In this document: one piece after another, positions 50,446 through 59,363 of the stretch
How positions within the stretch are numbered: the stretch's first letter is position 1
How the letters are laid out: each line of letters opens with the position of its first letter
Source of the DNA: Woronichinia naegeliana WA131
Lineage (GTDB): Bacteria; Cyanobacteriota; Cyanobacteriia; Cyanobacteriales; Microcystaceae
Direction of reading: 5' to 3'
Assembly: GCA_025370055.1 (NCBI GenBank)
Contig: CP073041.1
Location: 992,001-1,056,000 of the forward strand
DNA length: 64,000 nucleotides
Made by a program: the position numbers and the translations under genes
The notes under the pieces: generated by a model
What the model saw: the letters and a program-made list of their open reading frames with translations, nothing else
What the model was told of the DNA's origin: nothing
Databases searched by the model: none

Positions 50446-51129
50446 TTAAGTAAAGTGATAGGGGGGAGAAACTTGTCCTAATTGTAATTCCCAACGGGGG
50501 CAGGCTTTCTGCCAACGCAAGACTTGCTCAATTAGTAAAGGTTCTTCTTGAAAATTAACTAAAAGATAAATTCGTGATTCTGTCCCTGGAGCAGTAATAA
50601 TCCTCGTTGACGAATAGCTTTGGCTCACTAAATGCACGAGATTTTGCCATTCTGAACCTTGCAAAGTATAAAAATCTTGTTGGGCTTCATAATGCTGTTT
50701 TTTTGCTAAAAAATATTGTCGCCCCTGGCTTTCAGAAAAGAGTACAGGCTCTTCTAACTTACGGGTAATACATTTTAAAAAATATTCCCCTTTTCCTTCA
50801 AGTTGTTCAATTTTCTCTTGATATTCTTGGGCATGAGAACAAAGATAAGTCAGTAAATTTTCCGCCTCTAAAAAAGATGTACCAAAACGTAAGGGTAAAA
50901 TAGTGGTTTGTTGAAATAATTCACAGATGACCCTATCATGACATAAAACCGATTGAATCAAGCGTTCATCATCATTTTGTAAAGTGTCTAAACAAACTTC
51001 GGGTTCAACTACAGCCGAGAGATCTCCACCAGTTATCAGTAACAATGGGTTAGCCATTCCAACCGGGAATACTAGGCTTTCTATAGGGGTCTTCAAAAAA
51101 GCGTAGGCATATAGATTGTACAATTTCAT
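50446..51129 (-). CDS. GvpF/GvpL-family gas-vesicle protein (GvpW-like)
   Basis: 227 residues from MKLYNLYAY (an ATG 12 bases upstream is also possible). The N-terminal ferredoxin-like fold is followed by the family motif VICELFQQTTILPLRFGTSF and a C-terminal half ending LGQVSPPYHFT, as in GvpF/L. It is distinct from the gvpF at 52119. Its place beside gvpV suggests the GvpW of other cyanobacteria, but I cannot confirm the name. GvpF/L proteins bind GvpA and form the nucleation or assembly complex. Confidence 0.8.
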   Translation of the reverse strand: MKLYNLYAYAFLKTPIESLVFPVGMANPLLLITGGDLSAVVEPEVCLDTLQNDDERLIQSVLCHDRVICELFQQTTILPLRFGTSFLEAENLLTYLCSHAQEYQEKIEQLEGKGEYFLKCITRKLEEPVLFSESQGRQYFLAKKQHYEAQQDFYTLQGSEWQNLVHLVSQSYSSTRIITAPGTESRIYLLVNFQEEPLLIEQVLRWQKACPRWELQLGQVSPPYHFT

Positions 51130-51221
51130 AGGGTTTACCAAAAGAAAATTGACGATTTTTTACAAATCTTTATATTGGGGCGTTGATATGCTAGAATATC
51201 CTAAGTTATTCGGGGATTGTT

Positions 51222-51554
51222 ATGACAACCACTCGTTCACCCAGACCAATTAGATCTAAAATTAGCACCATGCCTCGGAAACAATCTGAAGCAGATCACC
51301 AACTTGAGCTTTATAAGTTAATTACTGAAAAACAACGTATCCAAGAAAAATTAGAACTGATGGAGCTGCAGAGCCAGCAATTAAAAAATCGTCTGACGTT
51401 TGTGACAGAGCAAATTGAGACTACAGAACAAAGTATTCAAAATTTGCGTACAGTCAATCCTCCTAGTTTAGCTAAAAAACCTGATTCCCCTAAAACTGTT
51501 GCTCACTCCTCTAATAATTCTAGTAATTTCCAAGCTTTTTACCTAGAATATTAA
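51222..51554 (+). CDS. gvpV: Gas-vesicle protein GvpV
   Basis: 110 residues. The N-terminal motif TTTRSPRPIRSKISTMPRKQ is the hallmark of cyanobacterial GvpV. A coiled coil follows (ELYKLITEKQRIQEKLELME to TEQSIQNLR), then a Ser/Asn-rich tail. It is the only gvp gene here on the plus strand, divergent from the GvpF/L-family gene and convergent with gvpG. Role unknown; accessory. Confidence 0.85.
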   Translation: MTTTRSPRPIRSKISTMPRKQSEADHQLELYKLITEKQRIQEKLELMELQSQQLKNRLTFVTEQIETTEQSIQNLRTVNPPSLAKKPDSPKTVAHSSNNSSNFQAFYLEY

Positions 51555-51594
51555 GGCTTAGTCAAGGGCTGGTTCTGACCAAGCTTCAACGAGT

Positions 51595-51721
51595 CAGGGC
51601 AAACGCATCTAAATTCTAGACTCCTTATCTGATAAGACTTTCAGCATTTCATAAAAAATCAATCATGATCTCGGAAACCCTTATCCAGCCTACCTTTCAA
51701 AAATAAGATGCGTTCGCCCTG
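51595..51721. repeat. M127 MITE, copy 2, between gvpV and gvpG
   Basis: 127 bp, same ends as the other copies, flanked by the 10-bp duplication TTCAACGAGT (51585-51594, 51722-51731). It sits between two convergent gene ends. Confidence 0.93.
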
Positions 51722-51843
51722 TTCAACGAGTTCTTGTGCTTGTCAAATCCGTCCTTATTAAACTTACAACTTGTGATTTCTGTCCATGGCTTATAGGGTG
51801 AGAAAAATTGCCAGTTCTGAGACTGAAGAAGTATATAAAAATT

Positions 51844-52104
51844 TTAGAGAGAAGATTCAGATTGGTTTTCTGCCTCCTCTTCTTCTAAGGCTTGAATTTT
51901 TAATAAAAGTTCTTCTTCCCTAATTTCAAACTCTTCCTCAGGAATATTGCCCATATCGTAAGCTAGTTGTAAGGATAATAATAATTTGTGCAAATTTTCA
52001 GACTCATCATGTTCTATATTTGCACGCTCTTGAATTTTCTCTCCAATCCAGATCAGACCTCCAATAGGACCGGTAACAGGAAGAAATAAAAGATCGAGAA
52101 ACAT
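51844..52104 (-). CDS. gvpG: Gas-vesicle protein GvpG
   Basis: 86 residues. The conserved N-terminus MFLDLLFLPVTGPIGGLIWIG is followed by an acidic helical tail (PEEEFEIREEELLLKIQALEEEE). It lies 14 bp after gvpF. Minor accessory protein needed for vesicle formation in other organisms. Confidence 0.95.
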   Translation of the reverse strand: MFLDLLFLPVTGPIGGLIWIGEKIQERANIEHDESENLHKLLLSLQLAYDMGNIPEEEFEIREEELLLKIQALEEEEAENQSESSL

Positions 52105-52118
52105 AACTAATACTCTCC

Positions 52119-52859
52119 TTATATAAGTTGGGCAAAGGTATAGGGTGCAGTTAAGTTATTATAGCGGATTCTTAGGCGATCGCCAAACTGCTGATCGATC
52201 GCTTCGACATTTTGGCTAAATTCTGGCTCTTGCTCCCAGGGAATTAAATAAGCTGCATTGTAAATCATGTCATCGGTCATCGGATCGCTTTCAACCACCT
52301 CTTGGGCCCGATGATTTAATTGATCTCTAAAGACTTGAATAATGCCTTGTTTCCGTTGAAATACAGTGGCTTCAATGAGTTGACCTATATGGATAATTTC
52401 TTCCATATTTAAGTTTTTCCCCATCATCGCATCTCGTTCTTGCTTTAACTTAGGATTAGACTCCAAAGCCGCTTGTAATTCCCACTGATTATCCCAAAAA
52501 ATCTTAATGCTAACTTCTCGTTGGCCTGACAGTTTAGCAAATAATTCTTTCAGTTGGGTTTTATAGGGATTAATTAATTGTTCGGTGACGGATTCCCATG
52601 TTTTGGTAACTAAGCCGAACCGCAGGGGCAACAACGTTGTAAACCCTGCTTCCATGGCACTTTCTAATACTTTTTCATGGCAAATTAAATAGCGACGGGA
52701 TGCCAAATACTTCTCTTTATGAGCAGCGGAGTAAAGAAAACTAAAACCATCAATCATCTCACTGTGAACTGGCTCATTATCAATCCCTTGCAAAACGAGT
52801 CCGTCAGGAACTGGTTCGGGAAATATGCCATATAAATAAAGACCCACTGTCATCAGCAT
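52119..52859 (-). CDS. gvpF: Gas-vesicle protein GvpF (GvpF/L family)
   Basis: 246 residues. The N-terminal VGLYLYGIFPEPVP starts the fold. LESAMEAGFTTLLPLRFGLV is the family motif, and the helical C-terminal domain ends RIRYNNLTAPYTFAQLI. Known to contact GvpA at the growing vesicle. It lies 9 bp after gvpK, so gvpK-F-G are one operon. Confidence 0.95.
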   Translation of the reverse strand: MLMTVGLYLYGIFPEPVPDGLVLQGIDNEPVHSEMIDGFSFLYSAAHKEKYLASRRYLICHEKVLESAMEAGFTTLLPLRFGLVTKTWESVTEQLINPYKTQLKELFAKLSGQREVSIKIFWDNQWELQAALESNPKLKQERDAMMGKNLNMEEIIHIGQLIEATVFQRKQGIIQVFRDQLNHRAQEVVESDPMTDDMIYNAAYLIPWEQEPEFSQNVEAIDQQFGDRLRIRYNNLTAPYTFAQLI

Positions 52860-52868
52860 TCTCCCAAA

Positions 52869-53342
52869 TTAAACCGGCTGAGAAGTTAAAACCAAACGAA
52901 GCTTTAGATGAATTAGATCTAGTTGAGCTAAACCCAGATCAACATTTCCTTCCACAACAACTCCCGTATTGAGGAGTCGATCCACTAATTCTAACACAGA
53001 AGGCTTAATACCCTCCTCTCCCGGGTAATAACTCCCTGCTTCCGGTAAAAGAGTGCCAAACTCTCCTAGGTGGACATTCAACTCTTCTGGCTCAATTTCA
53101 AAAATTTCACACAAATAGAGAATTTGTTCTTGCAATTTTTGGATACTTTCTGCAGCTCTATCTAAATCAGACTCACTGAGAATCCCCTTTTCCATCCGGC
53201 GAATGATTTGGGCTTCGAGCAGTTGGCGTACTAGCTCCACGACAGTTAACAGTAAAGGGGCTAAACCGGCTTGGCTATTACTTTCTGGACGGGTCAGCAA
53301 GGCTTGATTATCAGAATCGTAAGGTGTGCAAGCAAGTGTCAT
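52869..53342 (-). CDS. gvpK: Gas-vesicle protein GvpK
   Basis: 157 residues. Family core from LLLTVVELVRQLLEAQIIRRM through SIQKLQEQILYLCEIFEIEPEELN. The C-terminal LELVDRLLNTGVVVEGNVDLGLAQLDLIHLKL resembles the amphipathic helices of GvpA-related proteins. Essential accessory protein in tested gas-vesicle systems. Confidence 0.95.
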   Translation of the reverse strand: MTLACTPYDSDNQALLTRPESNSQAGLAPLLLTVVELVRQLLEAQIIRRMEKGILSESDLDRAAESIQKLQEQILYLCEIFEIEPEELNVHLGEFGTLLPEAGSYYPGEEGIKPSVLELVDRLLNTGVVVEGNVDLGLAQLDLIHLKLRLVLTSQPV

Positions 53343-53479
53343 GGTTAGAATTGAGTAGATGAGCAGTTCTTAACGGTGAGTCTCTAGTGGGGGAGCTTAA
53401 CCAAGAAATTTTATCTGAGGGAGGAGAATGATGTAACTAAACAATGTCAACTTGCCTCTGCCCTGTGACGAACTCCCCC

Positions 53480-54009
53480 GACAAGAGGAATGTGCCTGAC
53501 GTTCGGACTGGTACCATGGCTCTCCATTGCCTCAGATTGGGGTAGGGATTTTAAGGATTGAAGTTTAGATCCTAGGGTTTGAAGTCGGCGTGAAAGTTCT
53601 TAGGTTGCTGCCAATAAAACATAGGATTGGGGATAGAGACAGGGGTCCGCTCTTCCACCCATTAGTTGCTATCTCTCTTGCTCTATCGCCTCTATTATCA
53701 GAGGCAATCGCTAACTGGTGTAAACTTCTTTACCGTTTGAGGATTCAAGTGAGGAATTTCAATGTATATAAAGAATGTGCATGATCGTTGGGACTGGTAC
53801 CACGGCTCTCCATTGCACTCGATTTGGTTAAGGATTTTACGGTTTGAAGTCGGTGTAAAAGTTCCAGGTTTTCTGCGAATAAAGCTTGGCATTGGCTAGG
53901 GAGGTAGGGATAACCTTGCAAGCAGTTAATCGCCATTTCCCTTACTTGGTCAAGAGGAGCAATCGTCTCGTGTAAATTCCCTAACCTTTGAGGATTCAAG
54001 TGAGGAATT
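53480..54009 (-). pseudogene. Tandem decayed copies of the gvpJ 3' end
   Basis: At least two degenerate units follow gvpJ on the same strand. The middle unit reads LDQVREMAINCLQGYPYLPSQ, then AENLELLHRLQ, matching gvpJ VDKAREMGINWWEGDPHLHSQ and AENRELSLRLQ. The outer unit is more decayed. The sequence TGAGGATTCAAGTGAGGAAT recurs at 53738 and 53992 (period 254). GGACTGGTACCATGGCTCTCC-type boxes recur at about 53504, 53791 and 54038. Microcystis has a gvpX between gvpJ and gvpK; this could be its remnant. Confidence 0.7.
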
Positions 54010-54432
54010 TCACGCATCTGAGGGATGTGCTTCATTGTTCGGACTGGTATCATGGCTCTCTATTTTACCCAATTGAGTTAAGGATTTTAAGGTTTCAAGC
54101 TCAGTTTCCATAGTTTGGAGTCGGAGTGAAAGCTCTCGATTCTCTGCTAGTAAAGATTGGGATTGGCTATGGAGGTGGGGATCCCCTTCCCACCAGTTGA
54201 TTCCCATTTCTCTTGCTTTATCAACAGAGGCAATTAACAAACGAATGCGGATATTTAGAAGTTCAGTGGAGGCGATCGAAACGGAAATATCGCCGGCAAT
54301 CACAATTCCTTTATCTAAAACTCGTTCAAGGATATCCGCTAAACTCGAACCTTGAGTTGCTGTTTTTAGGGAGTTGCTTGATTGGTTTTTGAGCGAGCCA
54401 GCAAAAGTAGAAGAAGTCACGGTTGGTTTCAC
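54010..54432 (-). CDS. gvpJ: Gas-vesicle protein GvpJ
   Basis: 140 residues. The GvpA-like core (SSLADILERVLDKGIVIAGDISVSIASTELLNIRIRL, residues 29-66) is followed by a C-terminal extension with helices (LLAENRELSLRLQTMETELETLKSL). Minor GvpA-family protein thought to form the tip or nucleation layer. It lies 17 bp after gvpN. Confidence 0.93.
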   Translation of the reverse strand: MKPTVTSSTFAGSLKNQSSNSLKTATQGSSLADILERVLDKGIVIAGDISVSIASTELLNIRIRLLIASVDKAREMGINWWEGDPHLHSQSQSLLAENRELSLRLQTMETELETLKSLTQLGKIESHDTSPNNEAHPSDA

Positions 54433-54449
54433 CCAATAAGAGTATAAAA

Positions 54450-55493
54450 CTAGTCTTTTTGCTTCAGCAAGTTCGTTCGCAGTAAAGATTGAATGGCTTT
54501 TAATGATTTACTTTCTGTTACAGGCTCAGAAGTTGAGGCTTGGGCGTCGGAAGGCTCCTCTTCCTCCACAACTAATAATAATTCTACCGGATTGTCGTCG
54601 AGGATTTCCCATAAAATAGCTCTTGAGCTATCAATAGGCAAGCTTGTGCGGGACAAAAGAACATCAGCACAGATATCACGGAAGTCAGCATTAGAGGAGT
54701 TGGCTACAATGTCGTGGGAGGCGCAGACTTTAGCAATCATTAAACAAGAGCGCAAACCTGACGTTTTTTCAGCCGCAGTTTTCAAACGAAAGGTTTTGAC
54801 GAGGCTGACAATCAATAAAGCATCTTCTCGACCAATCCCCGTTTTTTGGGCAAGAATTTCCATCTGAGTCAGTTGATCCGGTTCAGGCATATTGATAGTT
54901 ACCAACCGATCCATTAAAGCATCTTGGGTGGCATGAACCCCACAGTATTCTTCTGGGTTAGAGGTGAAAATTGCCCGAAATTGAGAATTAACCTGTAGGT
55001 AATCGGGTTGATGGCTAGTGGGCGGCAGGGTGAGAATTTTTTCTTCCAAGGCAGAGAGTAAAACGTTGTTGACCTCGGGGCGAGAACGATTGAACTCATC
55101 ATAAACGAGGGTAAACCCCTCTCGACAGGCCATTGTTAACCGAGAATCTACCCAATTATGTTTTAGCTCGTCTTCAACTTTGAGAACGTTGTGGATATAG
55201 TTATCCATAAGTTTTTTATGGGTATAACCAGACTGGCTACCAATTAAATCGGAACTGGTGAAGTCATCATCGCCAAATATCAGCATCACAGGTCTGGCTA
55301 AACAATTGGCCAAGTGCATTGCCAAGGTTGTTTTTCCCGTTCCTGCCGGACCACATAGATGAATGGAGAAACCAGCGTTTAGATAACGTAAGGCACGAGT
55401 GGTAATTTGATCAATCGAAGGTGTAACAACAAATTGACCGGGGCGAAGGCAGAGGACGGATCTTCTTGTTGTTTGAGTTTCAGTAAATGTCAT
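54450..55493 (-). CDS. gvpN: Gas-vesicle ATPase GvpN
   Basis: 347-residue MoxR-type AAA+ ATPase. Walker [12 protein letters not shown] at about residues 47-57, Walker [16 protein letters not shown], sensor 1 [12 protein letters not shown]. The C-terminal part ends in a Ser/Lys-rich tail. GvpN promotes growth of vesicles from bicones to full cylinders. First gene of gvpN-J. Confidence 0.95.
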   Translation of the reverse strand: MTFTETQTTRRSVLCLRPGQFVVTPSIDQITTRALRYLNAGFSIHLCGPAGTGKTTLAMHLANCLARPVMLIFGDDDFTSSDLIGSQSGYTHKKLMDNYIHNVLKVEDELKHNWVDSRLTMACREGFTLVYDEFNRSRPEVNNVLLSALEEKILTLPPTSHQPDYLQVNSQFRAIFTSNPEEYCGVHATQDALMDRLVTINMPEPDQLTQMEILAQKTGIGREDALLIVSLVKTFRLKTAAEKTSGLRSCLMIAKVCASHDIVANSSNADFRDICADVLLSRTSLPIDSSRAILWEILDDNPVELLLVVEEEEPSDAQASTSEPVTESKSLKAIQSLLRTNLLKQKD

Positions 55494-56257
55494 AGTTGAA
55501 ATCTAGTAAGTACTATTGGTGATTCCCGCCCTGAATGAAAGGGTATTATTGAGCTAACAACCGCCCGTTCAGGTTTCCCTTTAATAGCCGAGTAGGCAAG
55601 GATACTTGAGTTACCCGAATTTCATGGCAGGTTTAATTGTTTTCAGCTTTCAAGGCTCACTTTATCATAACATAATATTGCCAAAGATTAAGAACTGTCA
55701 TTAATTAGCCAGCAATTCTAAATTTAGGGTTTCATTACATAAAAAGCCTTATAACAAGTCATTAACATAAAAAGCCTTATAACAAGAGGGTTGTACAATT
55801 CTTAACAATTACAGCGATCACTGAAACGATGCAAAATCGTTCCAAATTTATTTTTGCTGTCAATTAGCTCTAGAATCTTGATCCTGAAGGTATTTTTAGG
55901 ATATTCATTAGTCGAGGGCTAAGGATCTAAAATTCTTGTCTAGATTACTTTTTAAGACTTAAACAACAGTAATTCTGAATTTAGGGTTTCATTACATAAA
56001 AAGCGTTATAACAAGAAGGTTGTACAATTCTTAACAATTACAGTACTCCCTGAAACGACGCAAAGCCGTTCCAAATTTATTTTTGCTGCTTAAACATTTA
56101 TTTTTGCTGCTTAAACAATGAAGAGCCTAAAAGTAGGTTGAACACCAAAGTCTTATAAGGTGAAAACCGCTATAGTCTTCTAGTTTAACCAGAAAAAGGG
56201 ACTAGAGGAATTTTACTCTAGCCCTAGGCTTAAGTGGTTTGTAATTAACCTAGAGAT
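55494..56257. repeat. gvpC-gvpN intergenic region with a direct repeat
   Basis: Two imperfect direct copies (about 55712-55860 and 55966-56095) share AATTTAGGGTTTCATTACAT, AAAAGCSTTATAACAAG and TTGTACAATTCTTAACAATT in order. Copy 1 also repeats the AAAAGCCTTATAACAAG part. The left parts resemble the CAGCAATTCTAAATTT end of the M207 MITE. No gene; the stretch may hold the gvpN promoter. Confidence 0.65.
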
Positions 56258-56797
56258 TTACTTGCCAAAAACGTAGATAGACAAATCTTGACGAAATTGA
56301 CGCAATTCGTCTTTCAGCTGTTTTGCTTCCGCTAAACGTCGTTCCTGAAATTGACTTAAATCTTCTTTCTGCTGTTTAGCTCGATCTAGATGCTGTTGAC
56401 GTAAGTCTTCCTCTAGCCGTTTCGCTTCCGCTAAACGTTGTTCTTGAAATTGACTTAAATCTTCTTTCAGCTGTTTAGCCCGATCTAGACGCTGTTGATG
56501 TAAGTCCTCCTCTAGCCGTTTCGCTTCCGCTAAACGTTGTTCTTGGAATTGACTTAAATCCTCTTCTTGCTTTTCCGCCTGAGCTAAACGCTGTTTTTGG
56601 GTAGCTGTTAAAAACAAGCGGCTTTCCTGTTGAACTTTTTGGAAAGATTGGCGCAAAGCAGTTTCCTGTTCTTGCGCCTGTTTTTGTCTTTCAGTTTTGA
56701 CATCCAACAAAAAAGCTTGGACTTCTCGCGAGAGCTGAGCTACTTCTTCAACAATCGATAAACGATCATCGCGGAACTTTTCCATGAGAGCAGGCAT
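56258..56797 (-). CDS. gvpC: Gas-vesicle protein GvpC
   Basis: 179 residues. Binds to the outer surface of the vesicle and stiffens it. After a leader with [18 protein letters not shown] it has repeats of about 33 residues whose cores read [33 protein letters not shown] and variants; four to five repeats are visible. The repeats are highly similar to each other, so copy number could change by recombination. It ends SIYVFGK. It stands alone between two long non-coding stretches. Confidence 0.94.
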   Translation of the reverse strand: MPALMEKFRDDRLSIVEEVAQLSREVQAFLLDVKTERQKQAQEQETALRQSFQKVQQESRLFLTATQKQRLAQAEKQEEDLSQFQEQRLAEAKRLEEDLHQQRLDRAKQLKEDLSQFQEQRLAEAKRLEEDLRQQHLDRAKQQKEDLSQFQERRLAEAKQLKDELRQFRQDLSIYVFGK

Positions 56798-57311
56798 GGG
56801 GTTGTCCTCAATTACTAAATGTTATGGAATGGATTAGACGCAATCACCCGTTGAAAAAAACTTCACGGGGACTGGGAGGAGAGCTGGTTGACTGACAAAA
56901 CATGGCTCACTAACCCCTGAGACCCTTAGCTGACAAGGATTACAGGCGAGACAAAGCCATAAAACGATCTTGATCACCTAAAACCCTTACTAGAAGGGGC
57001 TTTGAGTGGCATCAAGGCAAACTTTTGTCAGTCAATCAGAGGGGGAGAGACAGCAGATTTCGGCTTTTCTTGATTATCCCAAAGTTGAGGTAGGGGACTA
57101 CTCCAGACTAAACTAAGGTGTGCAACTTTCCATACCAAAGATGGCTTTCTACTGTAAAAAATAGTCAGCTTCACATTCTGGCGATGGGCGGTAAACCAAG
57201 CTACAAAGGTCAAATCACGGTTACAAAAATAACTTGTAGGGTATAGCTTTGTTTTTGTTATCCGTTGCCGTGCCAGCCTGATCAATTATAGACCACTGCT
57301 CCCCAAGAGAG
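56798..57311. other. gvpA-gvpC intergenic stretch
   Basis: No gene that I can support. A minus-strand open frame at 57028-57285 (85 residues, Arg/Ser/Trp-rich) has no recognisable motif and no ribosome site; it may be degenerate IS sequence. Confidence 0.4.
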
Positions 57312-57488
57312 GTAGGGCTGATTCATTCTAACAAATCTCAATCAATCAAATCCTTATCTGGCAAGGTTTTAAGGCGATTTCTCAGAATAAATATCTGAAA
57401 ATTTTTAAAAATACCTTACTTTGCTTACCCCATAAGCGATTGAAGAGAGACAAAAAAGGAATCAAACCAGAGAATGAATCAGCCCTAC
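57312..57488. repeat. 177-bp MITE between gvpA and gvpC
   Basis: Perfect 18-bp ends GTAGGGCTGATTCATTCT / AGAATGAATCAGCCCTAC and a 9-bp target duplication CCAAGAGAG (57303-57311, 57489-57497). Non-coding. It interrupts the downstream leader between the last gvpA and gvpC. Confidence 0.9.
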
Positions 57489-57545
57489 CCAAGAGAGGGG
57501 GTAACTAAACTCAATAGAAGTTTATAAAGAAAGCCGAGAATCTGG

Positions 57546-57563
57546 AAAACCCGCTAGGGTTTT
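57546..57563 (-). terminator. Possible terminator after gvpA copy 1
   Basis: AAAACCCGCTAGGGTTTT is a palindromic hairpin that ends in T on the minus strand, about 35 bp after the gvpA stop. A second small hairpin (CAGAT ... ATCTG) lies between. A similar hairpin with a mismatch follows copy 2 near 58016-58035. Confidence 0.55.
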
Positions 57564-57596
57564 GACTCAACAGATAAGAGAATCTGTGAGCAATCC

Positions 57597-57812
57597 TTAA
57601 GCAGGGACTGCCGCAGATTTAGTCAGACCGACAGCTTCAGCGTATTTGAGGTAGGTTTCAACCGAAGCGATGACTACACGAGCTTCAATCGCTAATAATT
57701 CGATGCCCACCAGAGAGACGCGAACCCAAGCATCAATAACGATACCTTTGTCGAGGATGCGATCAATAACTTCAGCTAAGCTAGAGGAAGAGTTAGTTTT
57801 TTCAACTGCCAT
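57597..57812 (-). CDS. gvpA: Gas-vesicle structural protein GvpA, copy 1
   Basis: 71 residues, the main hydrophobic shell subunit. Core [41 protein letters not shown] is intact. Identical in protein to copy 2, 254 bp upstream. The protein polymerises into ribs that form the gas-filled vesicle wall. Confidence 0.98.
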   Translation of the reverse strand: MAVEKTNSSSSLAEVIDRILDKGIVIDAWVRVSLVGIELLAIEARVVIASVETYLKYAEAVGLTKSAAVPA

Positions 57813-58066
57813 GGTGATAGACTTTCCAGATAGGTTTTTTGGGAAGGGGGAGCATCTTATACTTATGCAATTAAGTAATTATACTTGTGTCCGAAATTAG
57901 CTTGCAGCAAGGTTTTCAAAATAGCTTGACATCAAACCTAATTTAGCAGTTACAAAGGATAAGGTGCTCCCTTTAGAAAGTGTGAGAAGTAATTAAACTT
58001 AATAGGGATTTAGAGAAAAACCGCTAGGGTTTTAACTCAACAGATAGGAGAATCTGTGAGCAATCC

Positions 58067-58282
58067 TTAAGCAGGGACTGCCGCAGATTTAGTCAGACCG
58101 ACAGCTTCAGCGTATTTGAGGTAGGTTTCAACCGAAGCGATGACTACACGAGCTTCAATCGCTAATAATTCGATGCCCACCAGAGAGACGCGAACCCAAG
58201 CATCAATAACGATACCTTTGTCGAGGATGCGATCAATAACTTCAGCTAAGCTAGAGGAAGAGTTAGTTTTTTCAACTGCCAT
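58067..58282 (-). CDS. gvpA: Gas-vesicle structural protein GvpA, copy 2
   Basis: 71 residues, same protein as copy 1. The coding DNA appears identical and the likeness continues about 50 bp downstream. It is first in the gvp direction of transcription; its promoter must lie in 58283-58500, which holds no other gene. Confidence 0.98.
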   Translation of the reverse strand: MAVEKTNSSSSLAEVIDRILDKGIVIDAWVRVSLVGIELLAIEARVVIASVETYLKYAEAVGLTKSAAVPA

Positions 58283-58500
58283 GATAGTTAGACCTTTGTG
58301 TTGTTTTCATAGAGAGTGTACGTTGCTGAAGTCATGGAGGATTCAGAAATTCATTTGGTTTTCTGCCTTCACAACTTCTACGCCTTTGAAGATAACACCC
58401 TTGTCTTGTCGTTGTCAATATCTAATCTCGAGTTTTTAGTTGAAAAATATACAATTTTTAGTTAAGAAGTGTAGTTAATTCTCAGTTTTCGGGTTAAGAA

Positions 58501-58710
58501 ATGCAATCAATTCTCAGAAAAGCATCACACATATACTTTCATTATGAAGCGGTCACTGGCTCTAGCCAAGATCTTACACAAAACGAATCAACCAATAGCA
58601 CAATAGCAAAAGCCTTACAGGGCAAAATTTTTAGGATTTTAAGACACAAGTGTATTGAAACTTTAGTTTTGATGATCGCTATCTTGGGTGTTATTCGTGG
58701 AGCTGAGGGG
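58501..58710 (+). pseudogene. Possible ISAs1-like N-terminal remnant
   Basis: The frame reading FRILRHKCIETLVLMIAILG and then GVIRGAEG resembles the ISAs1 N-terminal motif KHFQCLKEPRTGR...IVTIGILAVLSGADG. It runs into GGGCGAACGCATCTTA, which looks like the end of another ISAs1-type element. Weak evidence. Confidence 0.4.
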
Positions 58711-59363
58711 TTAGGGCGAACGCATCTTAATTTTCTCCCCGTAAAACCTGAAGAAGATAATCTTCGTCCCAACCAGCACGCAGTCGCTTACCCTATAATA
58801 CCGAGTTTTAGTTTCTTCTCCGTATGTGAGCAAGTTCAGAGCGATATGTCGCACGACCGCTAAATTCTCAGGAGCAAAATCCTTACGAATACGACAAGCA
58901 TCCTCGTTGAAGGCCAAGTCTAAAACCTAATGTAAGGAGTTCTCTATACTTGGCACGGTCATGGATTGAGATTTTCGCCCCCTGAATCCCCCAATGCTGG
59001 GGGACTTTGAAACCGATAAATAGAGAATGTTTCCCCAAAAACTTGGGGGGCTAGGGGGGCTGAACTAAAAAACGCAAATTATCACCGTGCGAGGTATATT
59101 AACCAATGACTGCGAACGGATTGGGATAATTTTTGAGCATCACTAGGCAGACTACTGATATAGTAGCGAGTCTCATACTATGTTTTGTCTTTCAATCGCC
59201 TCTCTGCTTGAATCATCGAAAAAAATGGGTCTGAAACCCCGTCCTTCTCAGCAATTCCAAATTCAGAATATACGCCTTATGTGAGTTGTCCAAAGGGTTG
59301 AACAGGAGTCTGCTCAAAGGTGAGAACATCGATGCCAAAAAGCTGGCGCAACAATATACGTAG

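Noticed and set aside
53480-54009. A functional gvpX gene
   Set aside because: Frames are short, lack a credible start, and repeat the gvpJ tail with breaks; treated as decayed duplicates.
55712-56100. CRISPR-like repeats
   Set aside because: Only two imperfect long copies, no regular short repeat-spacer pattern and no cas genes.
57028-57285. 85-residue minus-strand gene between gvpA and gvpC
   Set aside because: No ribosome site, no recognisable motif and odd composition; probably chance or degenerate IS sequence.
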